A DNA stretch of 64,000 nucleotides from CAVSRC01 sp963743015 (GTDB taxonomy: Bacteria > Pseudomonadota > Alphaproteobacteria > Rhizobiales > Kaistiaceae): the NCBI GenBank assembly GCA_963743015.1, contig CAVUOD010000020.1, positions 62,001 to 126,000 on the forward strand. Direction: 5' to 3'. Of the stretch, positions 1 through 7,448 are shown piece after piece. The position numbers were made by a program, and so were the translations under genes. The notes beneath the pieces are model-generated. The model worked only from the letters and a program-made list of their open reading frames with translations, was not told the DNA's origin and did not search any database. Position 1 is the first letter of the stretch. Every line of letters starts with the position of its first letter.

Positions 1-87
1 CCGCTCGATCTGGCTCAGCGCCGCATCGAGCGCTTTCGACTTGTCCATGCCATTTCCCTCGATCACACGCAGCGGCGTTGCGGCCAT
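1..87 (-). CDS. recA: RecA recombinase, N-terminal 29 residues (partial)
   Basis: The minus strand starts with ATG at 87 and reads MAATPLRVIEG followed by DKSKALDAALSQIER before leaving the window. The segment DKSKAL-AALSQIER is the diagnostic N-terminus of RecA, the ATP-dependent strand-exchange protein and SOS co-protease. Only the first 29 residues are present, so no Walker motif can be checked. The upstream region carries a LexA-like site at 174-188, which fits the known SOS control of recA in alphaproteobacteria. Confidence 0.9.
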   Translation of the reverse strand, partial: MAATPLRVIEGNGMDKSKALDAALSQIER

Positions 88-173
88 TGTAGATGCTCCT
101 TGTTCCACAGGCACCGGGGGTGATGGAATGGCATGCGAAAAAGATTCGCCGCCCCGGTAGCGTGAGACCAGTT

Positions 174-188
174 GTACACGTTTTGTTC
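174..188 (-). promoter_or_regulatory. LexA (SOS) operator-like site upstream of recA
   Basis: On the minus strand this reads GAAC-N7-GTAC, on the plus strand GTAC-N7-GTTC. The alphaproteobacterial LexA site is the direct repeat GTTC-N7-GTTC (GAAC-N7-GAAC), so there is one mismatch in one half. It lies 87 bases upstream of the recA start. Spacing, gene context and base match support an SOS operator; binding is inferred. Confidence 0.6.
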
Positions 189-214
189 TCATTCCGCAAG
201 GGGGCCTCGCGCGG

Positions 215-697
215 GGTAGTGTCTCAGTTTGAATTGTGCCCGTCTGAGCAGAACTGCATTGCGATATTTAGGTCTTTAGGGTTCTCGCCCTTCGGATCGA
301 ACTTAGGCAGTAAGTCGGTAGCGGCTTGCGATTTGGCCAGTTGGCAGAACGTTTCATTGGCCATCGGAACTTGGACGGCCACTGGTGTGGCCACCACCCC
401 AAACGGCGACGATCACCAAAACCCGAGCTCATTTAATTGCCGCCTTCTAGTAGGGTCCGACACCGACCCGGCTTCGCGGTTGCGGGCATCGACAAGACCC
501 GCAGCGCAAAATCGCCATCGACTACAGGTGATCGGTGACGCTAGCAGCCATTGCGGGCGAGAGCTTATGCGCCTTATGCGTGCGCGCAAAGCTGTACCAG
601 ACGAAGTAGAGCGACAGCGCGTGAATGTGGTTGTCGATCTTCTTCGAGAACGCATTGGTCAGGCGGGTAACCCGCCGCATGCTAACTGAACACTACC
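215..697. mobile_element. Remnant of an IS1-like insertion sequence
   Basis: The left edge begins GGTAGTGTCTCAGTTTG and the right edge, read on the minus strand from 697, begins GGTAGTGTTCAGTTAGC. These are imperfect inverted repeats. Between them lies the C-terminal end of a transposase (480-680, minus strand) and about 250 bases with no recognisable coding content. At 483 bp it is shorter than a complete element of this kind (usually 700-800 bp), so an internal deletion is likely. Confidence 0.55.
480..680 (-). pseudogene. IS1-like transposase, C-terminal fragment
   Basis: Reading the minus strand from ATG at 680 gives MRRVTRLTNAFSKKIDNH, then HALSLYFVWYSFARTHKA and LSPAMAASVTDHL, followed by a TAG where the family has Trp. 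The pattern TNAFSKK...YFVxYxFxRxHK...SPAMAA is the typical C-terminal end of IS1-type transposases in this group of bacteria. The N-terminal catalytic part is absent and the stop codon breaks the remainder. It is a dead fragment inside the 215-697 element. Confidence 0.65.
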
Positions 698-705
698 CTC
701 CCCGC

Positions 706-1092
706 TCACCACCGGGGCCAGAGCAGCCAGATCAACAGCGCCGCCACAACGATCCACACGGCGACGACGGCAACGGCACCGCCGCGGCTCGCCGGCCGCA
801 CGCGACCGCGCGCTTCGCGCCGGAATTCCTCCATCAGCTCGGGTGGGATCAGGCGGATCGCCAGGAGGATGCCAAGCGGCACGATCACAAGATCGTCGAG
901 GTAACCGAGGATCGGAATGAAATCGGGGATGAGGTCGATCGGCGACAGCGCATAGGCCGCCACCGCAGCCGCCACCGCCTTCGCAAGCCACGGCGTGCGC
1001 CGGTCGCGCGCCGCCAGCCACAGCGCCAGACAATCGACCTTGATGGCGCCGGCCCAGGATCTGAGGCGCCGCACGAGGGAAGAACGCGACAT
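706..1092 (-). CDS. YkvA-type DUF1232 membrane protein
   Basis: A 128-residue protein. The centre carries the DUF1232 core: TPWLAKAVAAAVAAYALSP followed by IDLIPDFIPILGYLDDLVIV, the SPIDLIPDFIPxxGxxDD signature. A second hydrophobic helix lies at the extreme C-terminus (AVAVVAVWIVVAALLIWLLW). Function of the family is unknown; members are small inner-membrane proteins. The ATG at 1092 was chosen because it follows a short spacer after the upstream gene and starts the conserved part; longer upstream extensions overlap the neighbour. It lies 32 bases downstream of the cation efflux gene on the same strand and may be co-transcribed. Confidence 0.8.
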   Translation of the reverse strand: MSRSSLVRRLRSWAGAIKVDCLALWLAARDRRTPWLAKAVAAAVAAYALSPIDLIPDFIPILGYLDDLVIVPLGILLAIRLIPPELMEEFRREARGRVRPASRGGAVAVVAVWIVVAALLIWLLWPRW

Positions 1093-1124
1093 CGACGTCC
1101 CCTTCGTCACGCCGGCGGGCCCGC

Positions 1125-1736
1125 TCACCCGCCCTCCGCCAGTTCCCGGCGGGCGGCCGCAATGATGCGCCAGGCCGACTGCAGGAAGAGGCCGGCGATG
1201 GCCGCCGCCACGACCAGGTCCGGCCACGGCGTTCCCGTCGCCGCCACCAGCACGGCCGCCACGACAATCGCCGCATTGCCGAGCGCGTCGTTGCGGCTGA
1301 ACAGCCACACGGCCTGAACATTGGCGTCGCCCTCGCGATGCTTGAGCAGGATGACGGCGCAGACGACGTTGACGACCAGTGCGACGACGCCGAAGGCGCC
1401 CATCAGCTCGGCCTGCGGCAGGTGGACGACGAAGATGCGCCAGATCGTGGCGGCCAGAACGCCGAGCCCCATGACCGCAAGGAAGATGCCCTGCAGGAGC
1501 GCCGAGCGCGCCCGCCACACCGGCCCCCAGCTTATGGCGATGAGCCCCAGAAGCGTGATCGTGCCGTCGCCGAGAAAGTCGAGCGCATCGGCCTTCAAGC
1601 CCTGCGAGCCGGCGAGGAAGCCGCCGCCAGCCTCGATCAGGCCGTAGCCGATATTGAGGATGGTGACGATCCACAGCGCCCGCTTGTAGGCCGGCGCGGC
1701 GTGGGTCAGGTCGCCAAGGTCGTCATCGTCGTCCAT
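1125..1736 (-). CDS. Cation diffusion facilitator-like transporter, membrane domain only
   Basis: A 203-residue protein with about six hydrophobic segments. It resembles the membrane half of CDF (CzcD/ZitB-type) metal exporters: an early GYGLIEAGGGFLAGS helix, the acidic LKADALDFLGDG motif that aligns with the metal site of helix 2, and SRNDALGNAAIVVAAVLV aligning with helix 5. The cytoplasmic C-terminal metal-binding domain of about 90 residues found in full-length CDF proteins (around 300 residues) is missing. An acidic MDDDDDLGDL start takes the place of the usual His-rich leader. Short CDF-like proteins of this length exist, so truncation is natural rather than a break. Substrate cannot be told. 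Confidence 0.75.
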   Translation of the reverse strand: MDDDDDLGDLTHAAPAYKRALWIVTILNIGYGLIEAGGGFLAGSQGLKADALDFLGDGTITLLGLIAISWGPVWRARSALLQGIFLAVMGLGVLAATIWRIFVVHLPQAELMGAFGVVALVVNVVCAVILLKHREGDANVQAVWLFSRNDALGNAAIVVAAVLVAATGTPWPDLVVAAAIAGLFLQSAWRIIAAARRELAEGG

Positions 1737-1818
1737 GCTGTGCTCAAGACGCGCGGGGCAGATTCGCGCCGAACGATGACTCGCGACGCTGCGCGCCGAG
1801 CCTACCCGACAAACCGGC

Positions 1819-2094
1819 TCAGTGCATTTGTCTCATCAGTTCGCCCATGGCGTCGCGGGCGGTGATCATCTCGGTGATCTCGGCCTCCGAGTAATAGGGA
1901 CGCCAGGCGGCGAAGACCTTGTCGAAGGCGGCGCGATCGGCAGCCTCCCAGATGCTGAAACCGACGGCGGGATCGGACTTGATGCAATAGGTGTCGGTGC
2001 GGATCGCGCTGCGGTCAAGCGCGTTCCCTTGCAGCTTCTGCCCGAACTCCCCCATCCTTGCGAGATCGACCCTCACCTTGACCTGAAAGAACAC
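1819..2094 (-). CDS. Small DUF3303-like / alpha-beta barrel dimer protein
   Basis: A 91-residue protein read from GTG at 2094, preceded by AGGGAGG seven bases upstream. It begins VFFQVKVRVDLARMGEFGQKL and continues with RTDTYCIKSDPAVGFSIWEA, KVFAAWRPYYSEAEITEM. The layout (beta strand, helix, 'xxxYCxKSDPxxGFSIWE', helix, 'RPYYxxxEIxEV') is that of small ferredoxin-like proteins of the muconolactone-isomerase or DUF3303 type. The function is unknown. An upstream ATG at 2196 would add a low-quality leader, so GTG is preferred. Confidence 0.6.
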   Translation of the reverse strand: MFFQVKVRVDLARMGEFGQKLQGNALDRSAIRTDTYCIKSDPAVGFSIWEAADRAAFDKVFAAWRPYYSEAEITEMITARDAMGELMRQMH

Positions 2095-2235
2095 GGCCGC
2101 CCTCCCTGGACGAATTGGCCTGACTGCGTCGCTATGTTCTACTTTTGTTCTAACGTCATCATAATGCGGCGCGAGGCCGCATGACATTCCGGCCACCCCT
2201 GTTTGCCTGATGTCGCGAAGCAGCAGCGCGTTGCG

Positions 2236-2940
2236 TCACAGGATCGAGCGCATCAGCCCGCCATCGACGCGGATGTTCTGCCCGGTGATGTAGCCGGCGC
2301 CGTCGGAAGCCAGGAAGGCGACGGTTGCCGCGATCTCCTCTGCCGAGCCGTAGCGCTTCATGGGCACGGACTGGCGGCGCTCCTCGGTCGCCGGCAGGCT
2401 GTCGATCCAGCCCGGCAGCACGTTGTTCATGCGCACATTGTCGGCGGCGTAGGTGTCGGCGAAGATCTTGGTATAGGCGGCCAGCCCGGCGCGGGCCACC
2501 GCCGAGGTCGGGAACTGTGCGCTCGGCTCGAAGGCCCAGGCGGTGGAGATGTTGATGATCGCGCCGCCCTTCTGGCGGACCATGATCGGCGCCACCAGCC
2601 GGGCCGCACGGATCACGTTCATCAGATAGGTATCGAGGCCGGCGTGCCATTGCTCGTCGGTGATCTCGAGCAGCGGCGCCCGCGGCCCATGGCCGGCACC
2701 ATTCACCAGCACATCGACCCGCCCCCAGCGCTCGGTGGTGGCGTCAACCAGCCGGCCGATGTCCTCCGGCGACTGGTTGGTGCCCGTGATCCCGATCCCG
2801 CCCAGCTCTCTTGCCAGGGCCTCGCCCTTGCCCGAGGAGGAGAGGATCGCGACGGCGAAACCTTCCCGCGCCAGCCGCCGGGCGCTCGCCGCGCCCATGC
2901 CGCTGCCGCCGGCAACGACCATCGCCACCTTCTCGGCCAT
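2236..2940 (-). CDS. SDR-family oxidoreductase with altered catalytic residues
   Basis: A 234-residue Rossmann protein of the short-chain dehydrogenase family. The cofactor loop VVAGGSGMGAASAR is near residues 8-20, NGAG near 80, and the C-terminal ITGQNIRVDGG at 217-227 is typical of FabG-like SDRs. The active-site region reads STAWAFEPSAQFPTSAVAR: where classical enzymes have YxxxK this protein has SxxxR, so both catalytic Tyr and Lys appear replaced. It may be a non-canonical or non-catalytic SDR. ATG at 2940 has GGAGGGAGC upstream. It is the last gene of a likely operon with the metallo-hydrolase (15-base gap) and the LOG protein. Confidence 0.85.
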   Translation of the reverse strand: MAEKVAMVVAGGSGMGAASARRLAREGFAVAILSSSGKGEALARELGGIGITGTNQSPEDIGRLVDATTERWGRVDVLVNGAGHGPRAPLLEITDEQWHAGLDTYLMNVIRAARLVAPIMVRQKGGAIINISTAWAFEPSAQFPTSAVARAGLAAYTKIFADTYAADNVRMNNVLPGWIDSLPATEERRQSVPMKRYGSAEEIAATVAFLASDGAGYITGQNIRVDGGLMRSIL

Positions 2941-2955
2941 CGCCGCTCCCTCCGC

Positions 2956-4347
2956 CTAAAGCTCGAATTCCTGGTTCATCGCCGGCATCACTGCCTCGGT
3001 GTCCTCCAGCATCGGCGCGAAGGTCTTCATCACGCGCTCGTCGCCGTGAACCAGATAGGTGCGTTCCGCTCGCGAGGACCTGTGCCAGGCCAGCAGCTCC
3101 TGCTGGCCGGCATGGGCCGAGAAGCCGTTGATCGTGTAGACCTTGGCCTTGACGGGGATCTCCTCGCCGAAGATGCGCACGCTTTTCGCCCCGTCGATGA
3201 TGATGCGCGCCAGCGTGCCTTGCGCCGCGAAGCCGACGAAGATGACGCCGGCATCGGAGCGCCAGAGATTGTGCTTGAGATGATGGCGCACGCGCCCGCC
3301 GGTCGCCATGCCCGAGCCGGCCATGATGACGGCGCCGCCGCTGATCTTGTTGATGTGCATGGAATCGGAGGTTTCGCGGGTCAGATGCAGGCCCGGCAGA
3401 GACAGCGGATCGCGCCCTTCGGCGAAGAGGTCGGCGACCTCGTCCGACAGGTCGTCCCGGTGGCGGCGGAAGATCTCGGTTGCGGTGATCGCCATCGGTG
3501 AATCGAGGAAGACCTGGATCGACTTCGGCAGCCTGCCGCGGTCCATGGCATCGTGCAGCGCGTAGAGCAGTTCCTGCGCGCGCTCGAGCGCGAAGGTCGG
3601 GATCACCACATTGCCGCCGCGGGCGAAGGTCTCCTCGATCGCGGCATAGAATTCCTCGACCGACGGTTCGAATTCCTTGTGGTTGCGGTCGCCATAGGTG
3701 GTCTCCATGACCACTGCGTCGCATTGCGGCGGCTGCTTGGGCGGGTTCAAGAGCGGGCGTCCCGCGTTTCCTATGTCGCCCGACATGACCAGACGCCGGC
3801 GGATGCCCTTCTCCTCCAGCTCCAGCAGGATACTGGCCGAGCCGAGGATATGGCCGGCATCGAAGAAGGTGGCGCGGATGCCGGGCGCCACGTCGACCGG
3901 CTGGTCGTAGCGCGCCGTGCGGCCGAAAAATTCGAGCACGTTCATGGCGTCGAGCACGGTGTAGAGCGGCGCGTCGTCGTTGCCGTCGCCGCCGCGATGG
4001 CGCGTGTGCCGGCGGCGGTCGCGCTCGGCCTCTTCTTCCTGCAGGCGGGCCGAATCGAGCATCACCAGCCGGGCCAGTTCGCGTGTCGCGCCGGTGGCGA
4101 TGATCTCGCCGCTGAAGCCGCGCTTGGTGAGCAGCGGCAGCCGTCCGCAATGGTCGAGATGGGCGTGGGTGAGGAGCACCACGTCGATCGCCCTGGCGTC
4201 GAAGCCGAACGGTTCGCCATTGTCCTCGGACAGCTCGCGGCTGCCCTGGAACATGCCGCAATCGACCAGGATGCGTTTGCCCGCACATTCGATCAGGTGG
4301 CATGAGCCGGTGACCGTGCGGTCGGCGCCGTGGAAGGAGATCTTCAA
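2956..4347 (-). CDS. Metallo-beta-lactamase / beta-CASP RNase-like protein
   Basis: A 463-residue protein of the CPSF73/Ysh1-like group of MBL-fold hydrolases. MKISFHGADRTVTGSCHLIE opens the fold, HAHLDHCGRLPLL (about residues 60-72) is the HxHxDH zinc motif, GDIGNAGRPLLNPP follows, the beta-CASP insertion lies between residues 200 and 400, and GSGMATGGRVRHHL plus FSAHAGQQELLAW complete the RNA-specificity region. Such proteins are predicted zinc-dependent RNases. The start is TTG at 4347 with GGAGG nine bases upstream; no ATG gives the conserved MKISFxG start. It sits 33 bases after the LOG gene and 15 before the SDR, all on one strand. Confidence 0.88.
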   Translation of the reverse strand: MKISFHGADRTVTGSCHLIECAGKRILVDCGMFQGSRELSEDNGEPFGFDARAIDVVLLTHAHLDHCGRLPLLTKRGFSGEIIATGATRELARLVMLDSARLQEEEAERDRRRHTRHRGGDGNDDAPLYTVLDAMNVLEFFGRTARYDQPVDVAPGIRATFFDAGHILGSASILLELEEKGIRRRLVMSGDIGNAGRPLLNPPKQPPQCDAVVMETTYGDRNHKEFEPSVEEFYAAIEETFARGGNVVIPTFALERAQELLYALHDAMDRGRLPKSIQVFLDSPMAITATEIFRRHRDDLSDEVADLFAEGRDPLSLPGLHLTRETSDSMHINKISGGAVIMAGSGMATGGRVRHHLKHNLWRSDAGVIFVGFAAQGTLARIIIDGAKSVRIFGEEIPVKAKVYTINGFSAHAGQQELLAWHRSSRAERTYLVHGDERVMKTFAPMLEDTEAVMPAMNQEFEL

Positions 4348-4380
4348 GCGCTTGTTCCTCCGATAAGCCAGGGCAGCGGA

Positions 4381-5355
4381 TCAATCCGCCGGCTTCAGCG
4401 GTTCGCCGTTGGCGGCGTGCCAGGCGAGGATACCTTCCCAGATCTCCTCGGCCGAATCAGCGAACCAGAACAGATCTCGGTCCTCGCCGTCGATGACGCC
4501 CTCGTCGGCCAGATAATCGAAATCGATCGCGCCGCGCCAGTATTCCTCGCCGACCAGCACCACCGGCATCGGCTTGATGGTGCGCGTCTGCATCAGGGTG
4601 AGCAGTTCGAACAGCTCGTCGAAGGTGCCGAAACCGCCGGGAAAGGCGACCAGCGCCTTGGCGCGCAACAGGAAATGCAGTTTGCGCAGCGCGAAATAAT
4701 GGAAGCGGAAGCAGAGTTCCGGCGTGACGTAAGGGTTGGGGAACTGCTCGCGCGGCAGCGTGATGTTGAGGCCGATGGTGTCGGCCCCGGCATCGAAGGC
4801 GCCGCGATTGGCCGCCTCCATGATGCCCGGCCCCCCGCCGGTGGTCACCACCAGGGGATGGCCGCGGAAACGCAGATCGCTCGCGGCAACCAGCCGGCCG
4901 AAGGCGCGGGCCACCTCGTAGTAGCGGCTCTTGGCGAGGATGCGGCGGGCGACGGCAAGCCGGTGGGCAAGCCCGGCATCGTGCGGCGCCGCCGCCGCGG
5001 CGTCGGCCAGCTCATCGACCCGTTTCTTGGCAGCCGCCGGCTCGGCGATACGCGTCGAGCCGAAGATGACCACCGTATGATGGATGCCCTTTTCCTCGAG
5101 CAGCTTCTCCGCCTTCAGATAGTCGAGCTGCAGGCGGACGCCGCGCACTTCGCCGCGGGCGAGAAATTCGGGATCGTCGTCGGGCGCGCGATAGGTCGGG
5201 CTGGCGAGGATTGCCGCCACCCGCTCCGGCGCGCCTGGGTCTTCCTCGGCCGGTTTCGGCTGGAAATCCGGCAGCGGCGTCTGGCGCAGGCTCGGGTCGG
5301 GCGGCGCCGGCACGCGCGCCGGACGGGCAACCGACGGTTCTCTTGAGTTCGTCAT
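4381..5355 (-). CDS. LOG-family TIGR00730 Rossmann-fold protein
   Basis: A 324-residue protein. Diagnostic motifs are VIFGSTRI (around residue 120), TTGGGPGIMEAANRGAFDAG, and PGGFGTFDELFELLTLMQT, the PGGxGTxxE motif of LOG / lysine-decarboxylase-like proteins. Characterised relatives hydrolyse nucleoside 5'-monophosphates (cytokinin riboside phosphoribohydrolase) or act as nucleosidases. The first roughly 70 residues are a Pro/Arg-rich extension (DPSLRQTPLPDFQPKPAEED) not part of the fold. ATG at 5355. First gene of a three-gene minus-strand cluster with the MBL and SDR genes. Confidence 0.88.
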   Translation of the reverse strand: MTNSREPSVARPARVPAPPDPSLRQTPLPDFQPKPAEEDPGAPERVAAILASPTYRAPDDDPEFLARGEVRGVRLQLDYLKAEKLLEEKGIHHTVVIFGSTRIAEPAAAKKRVDELADAAAAAPHDAGLAHRLAVARRILAKSRYYEVARAFGRLVAASDLRFRGHPLVVTTGGGPGIMEAANRGAFDAGADTIGLNITLPREQFPNPYVTPELCFRFHYFALRKLHFLLRAKALVAFPGGFGTFDELFELLTLMQTRTIKPMPVVLVGEEYWRGAIDFDYLADEGVIDGEDRDLFWFADSAEEIWEGILAWHAANGEPLKPAD

Positions 5356-5549
5356 GGGGATGGCACATCCGCTTGTCGCGCCGGCGGGCAGGACCCGCCA
5401 GATTAACCTTTAAGTCGTCCTATCCCCATCCTATCCCCCAGTCGGCGCCGCGGGAAAACACCAGCACGCTTGCCTTGATGCAACGGGCGGCCGATATGAT
5501 TCGGCACCGTCAGCGCCGTGCTGGCCAGGCGGGCCGAGGAGCGACGATC

Positions 5550-6506
5550 ATGGACGAACCACTACGCCATTTCGATCGCGTGACGGTTTTCGGCGGCGCC
5601 ACCATCGACCGCATTGCACAAAGCTTCGGGCAGCCGGTGATGGGGGCCTCCAACCCGGGCCATGCGCGCCGCCAGTCGGGTGGCGTCGGCTTCAACGTTG
5701 CCGTCGTTCTCGCCCGCCTCGGCATCACGGTACGGTTCGTCAGCCGCATCGGCGCCGATCCGGATGGCGATCTGATCACCGCAGCGTGCGTCAGCGCCGG
5801 CGTCGATACCTCGGAGGTCAGCACCTCGACGGACAGGCCGACGGCCGGCTACCACGCCGCTTTCGACAACAAGGGTGAGCTGATCATCGGCATTGCGGAC
5901 ATGGAAATCTGCTCCGAGCTGACCCCGGCTGTGGTCGGTCCCGCTGCGGCGGAACCGAGCGCTGACGATTTCTGGGTGGTCGACGCCAACCTGCCGGAAG
6001 AGACGCTGGCTTTCCTGGTCGAACAGGCGGCCGCGACCGGAACGCCGGTGGCGGCCCTATCGGTTTCGCCGGTGAAGGCAATGCGCCTGGCCTCCCTTCT
6101 CGACCAACTGGCCGTCCTGTTCACCAACCGGCGGGAAGCAGCCGCCCTGCTCGGCATGAACCCGAACCTCGCCGGCAGCACCGTGGCGCTGGCCGAAGAA
6201 CTCTCGCGCAGTCGCCGCACGCGCGTCGTTGTCACCGCCGGCGGCGAGCCGATGATTGCGGCCAGCGGTGGCGAGACGCGCTCCTATCTGCCACTCAAGA
6301 CAAGCGTCAGTGCGGTCAACGGCGCCGGCAATTCCTTTGCGGCCGGCACAATCGCTGCCATGAACGAAGGACGCTCGCTCAACGATGCCATCCGCTTCGG
6401 CCTCGCCGCCGCGGCACTCACCATCGAGCACGGCAGCGTCGCCGCGGCCCCGTTCGCCCCGGGCGTGCTGACCACCCGCATCGCGACCGGGCCGGGAAAC
6501 AGGTAG
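5550..6506 (+). CDS. psuK: PfkB-family sugar kinase, probable pseudouridine kinase
   Basis: A 318-residue PfkB (ribokinase) fold. VTVFGGATIDRIAQ at the start, RQSGGVGFNVAVVLARLG (about 40-57) is PfkB signature 1, and VNGAGNSFAAGTIAAM near residue 255-270 is signature 2. In active kinases the last motif is GAGD, whose Asp is the catalytic base; here it reads GAGN. Assignment to pseudouridine kinase rests on psuG starting five bases downstream, the usual psuK-psuG pair, in which PsuK phosphorylates pseudouridine and PsuG splits the phosphate. ATG 5550 has GAGGAG upstream. The Asn substitution needs one base change and could mean loss of activity. Confidence 0.85.
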   Translation: MDEPLRHFDRVTVFGGATIDRIAQSFGQPVMGASNPGHARRQSGGVGFNVAVVLARLGITVRFVSRIGADPDGDLITAACVSAGVDTSEVSTSTDRPTAGYHAAFDNKGELIIGIADMEICSELTPAVVGPAAAEPSADDFWVVDANLPEETLAFLVEQAAATGTPVAALSVSPVKAMRLASLLDQLAVLFTNRREAAALLGMNPNLAGSTVALAEELSRSRRTRVVVTAGGEPMIAASGGETRSYLPLKTSVSAVNGAGNSFAAGTIAAMNEGRSLNDAIRFGLAAAALTIEHGSVAAAPFAPGVLTTRIATGPGNR

Positions 6507-6510
6507 TCGC

Positions 6511-7423
6511 ATGAACCCGCACGTCGTGCTCTCCCCGGACGTTGCCGCCGCGCTCGCCGCCGCCCAGCCGATGGTGGCGCTGGAGACCACCATCGTCAGT
6601 CATGGCATGCCCTGGCCCGACAATCTCGACACCGCGCTCGCCGTCGAAGCGGTCGTGCGCGATGCCGGTGCGGTGCCGGCAGCGATTGCTGTGATCGATG
6701 GCAAGATCCGCGTCGGCCTGACCCGCGCCGAACTGGAGCACCTCGCGCAAGGCGAAGGACGTGCTCAAGCTCTCCTCCGCCGATATCGCCCACGGCGTCA
6801 TCTCCGGCCGCATGGGTGCCACCACCGTCGCCGCCACCATGATCGCCGCGCATCTTGCTGGCATTCGCGTCTTCGCCACCGGCGGCGTCGGTGGCGTCCA
6901 TCGCGGCGCAGAAGCGAGCTTCGACATCTCCGCCGACCTCACCGAGCTGTCGCGCACACCGGTCACCGTGGTCTCGGCCGGCGCCAAGGCGCTGCTCGAC
7001 CTCCCCAAGACGCTGGAGGTGCTGGAGACGCTGGGCGTGCCGGTGGTCGCCTATCGCAGCAGCGTCTTTCCTGCCTTCTGGTCGCGCGACAGCGGCCTTG
7101 CCGCACCGATCCGCCTCGACGATGCCGCAGCCATCGCCGGCTTCATGCGCGCCCGCATCGATCTCGGCCAGACGGGCGGCATGCTGGTCGCCAATCCGGT
7201 GCCGGAGGCCGACGAAATCCCCGCCGCCGACATGGCGCCGGTGATTGCCGCCGCGGTCGCCGACGCCGCCGCCAAAGAGGTGACCGGCAAGGCCGTGACG
7301 CCCTTCCTGCTCGACGCCATCTTCCATCTGACCGGCGGGCGCAGCCTTATCACCAATATCGCTCTGGTGAAGAACAATGCCCGGCTCGCCGCGGAAATCG
7401 CGGTGGAACTGGCAAGGCGATAA
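6511..7423 (+). pseudogene. psuG: Pseudouridine-5'-phosphate glycosidase, frameshifted
   Basis: Cleaves pseudouridine 5'-phosphate to uracil and ribose 5-phosphate. The first frame gives ALETTIVSHGMPWPDNL and AIAVIDGKIRVGLTRAELEHLAQ; the reading then shifts by one base near 6750-6752 and continues as KDVLKLSSADIAHGVI, GATTVAATMIAAHLAGIRVF, ATGGVGGVHRGAE, FDISADLTEL, VVSAGAKALLDL, TPFLLDAIFHLTGG and ends at 7423. Joined, the product has about 303 residues, the normal length. Removal of one G in 'caaggcg' restores the frame, so an assembly indel is at least as likely as true decay. Follows psuK by four bases. Confidence 0.85.
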
Positions 7424-7448
7424 CCGCGGCGGGACCGGAGACCGGCGG

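Noticed and set aside
93..689. A 198-codon plus-strand frame across the recA upstream region
   Set aside because: It runs through the LexA site and the IS1-like relic and its product has no resemblance to known proteins.
2203..3501. A 432-codon plus-strand frame over the SDR and MBL genes
   Set aside because: Shadow of two well-supported minus-strand genes with clear family motifs; its own product is low-complexity and lacks any motif.
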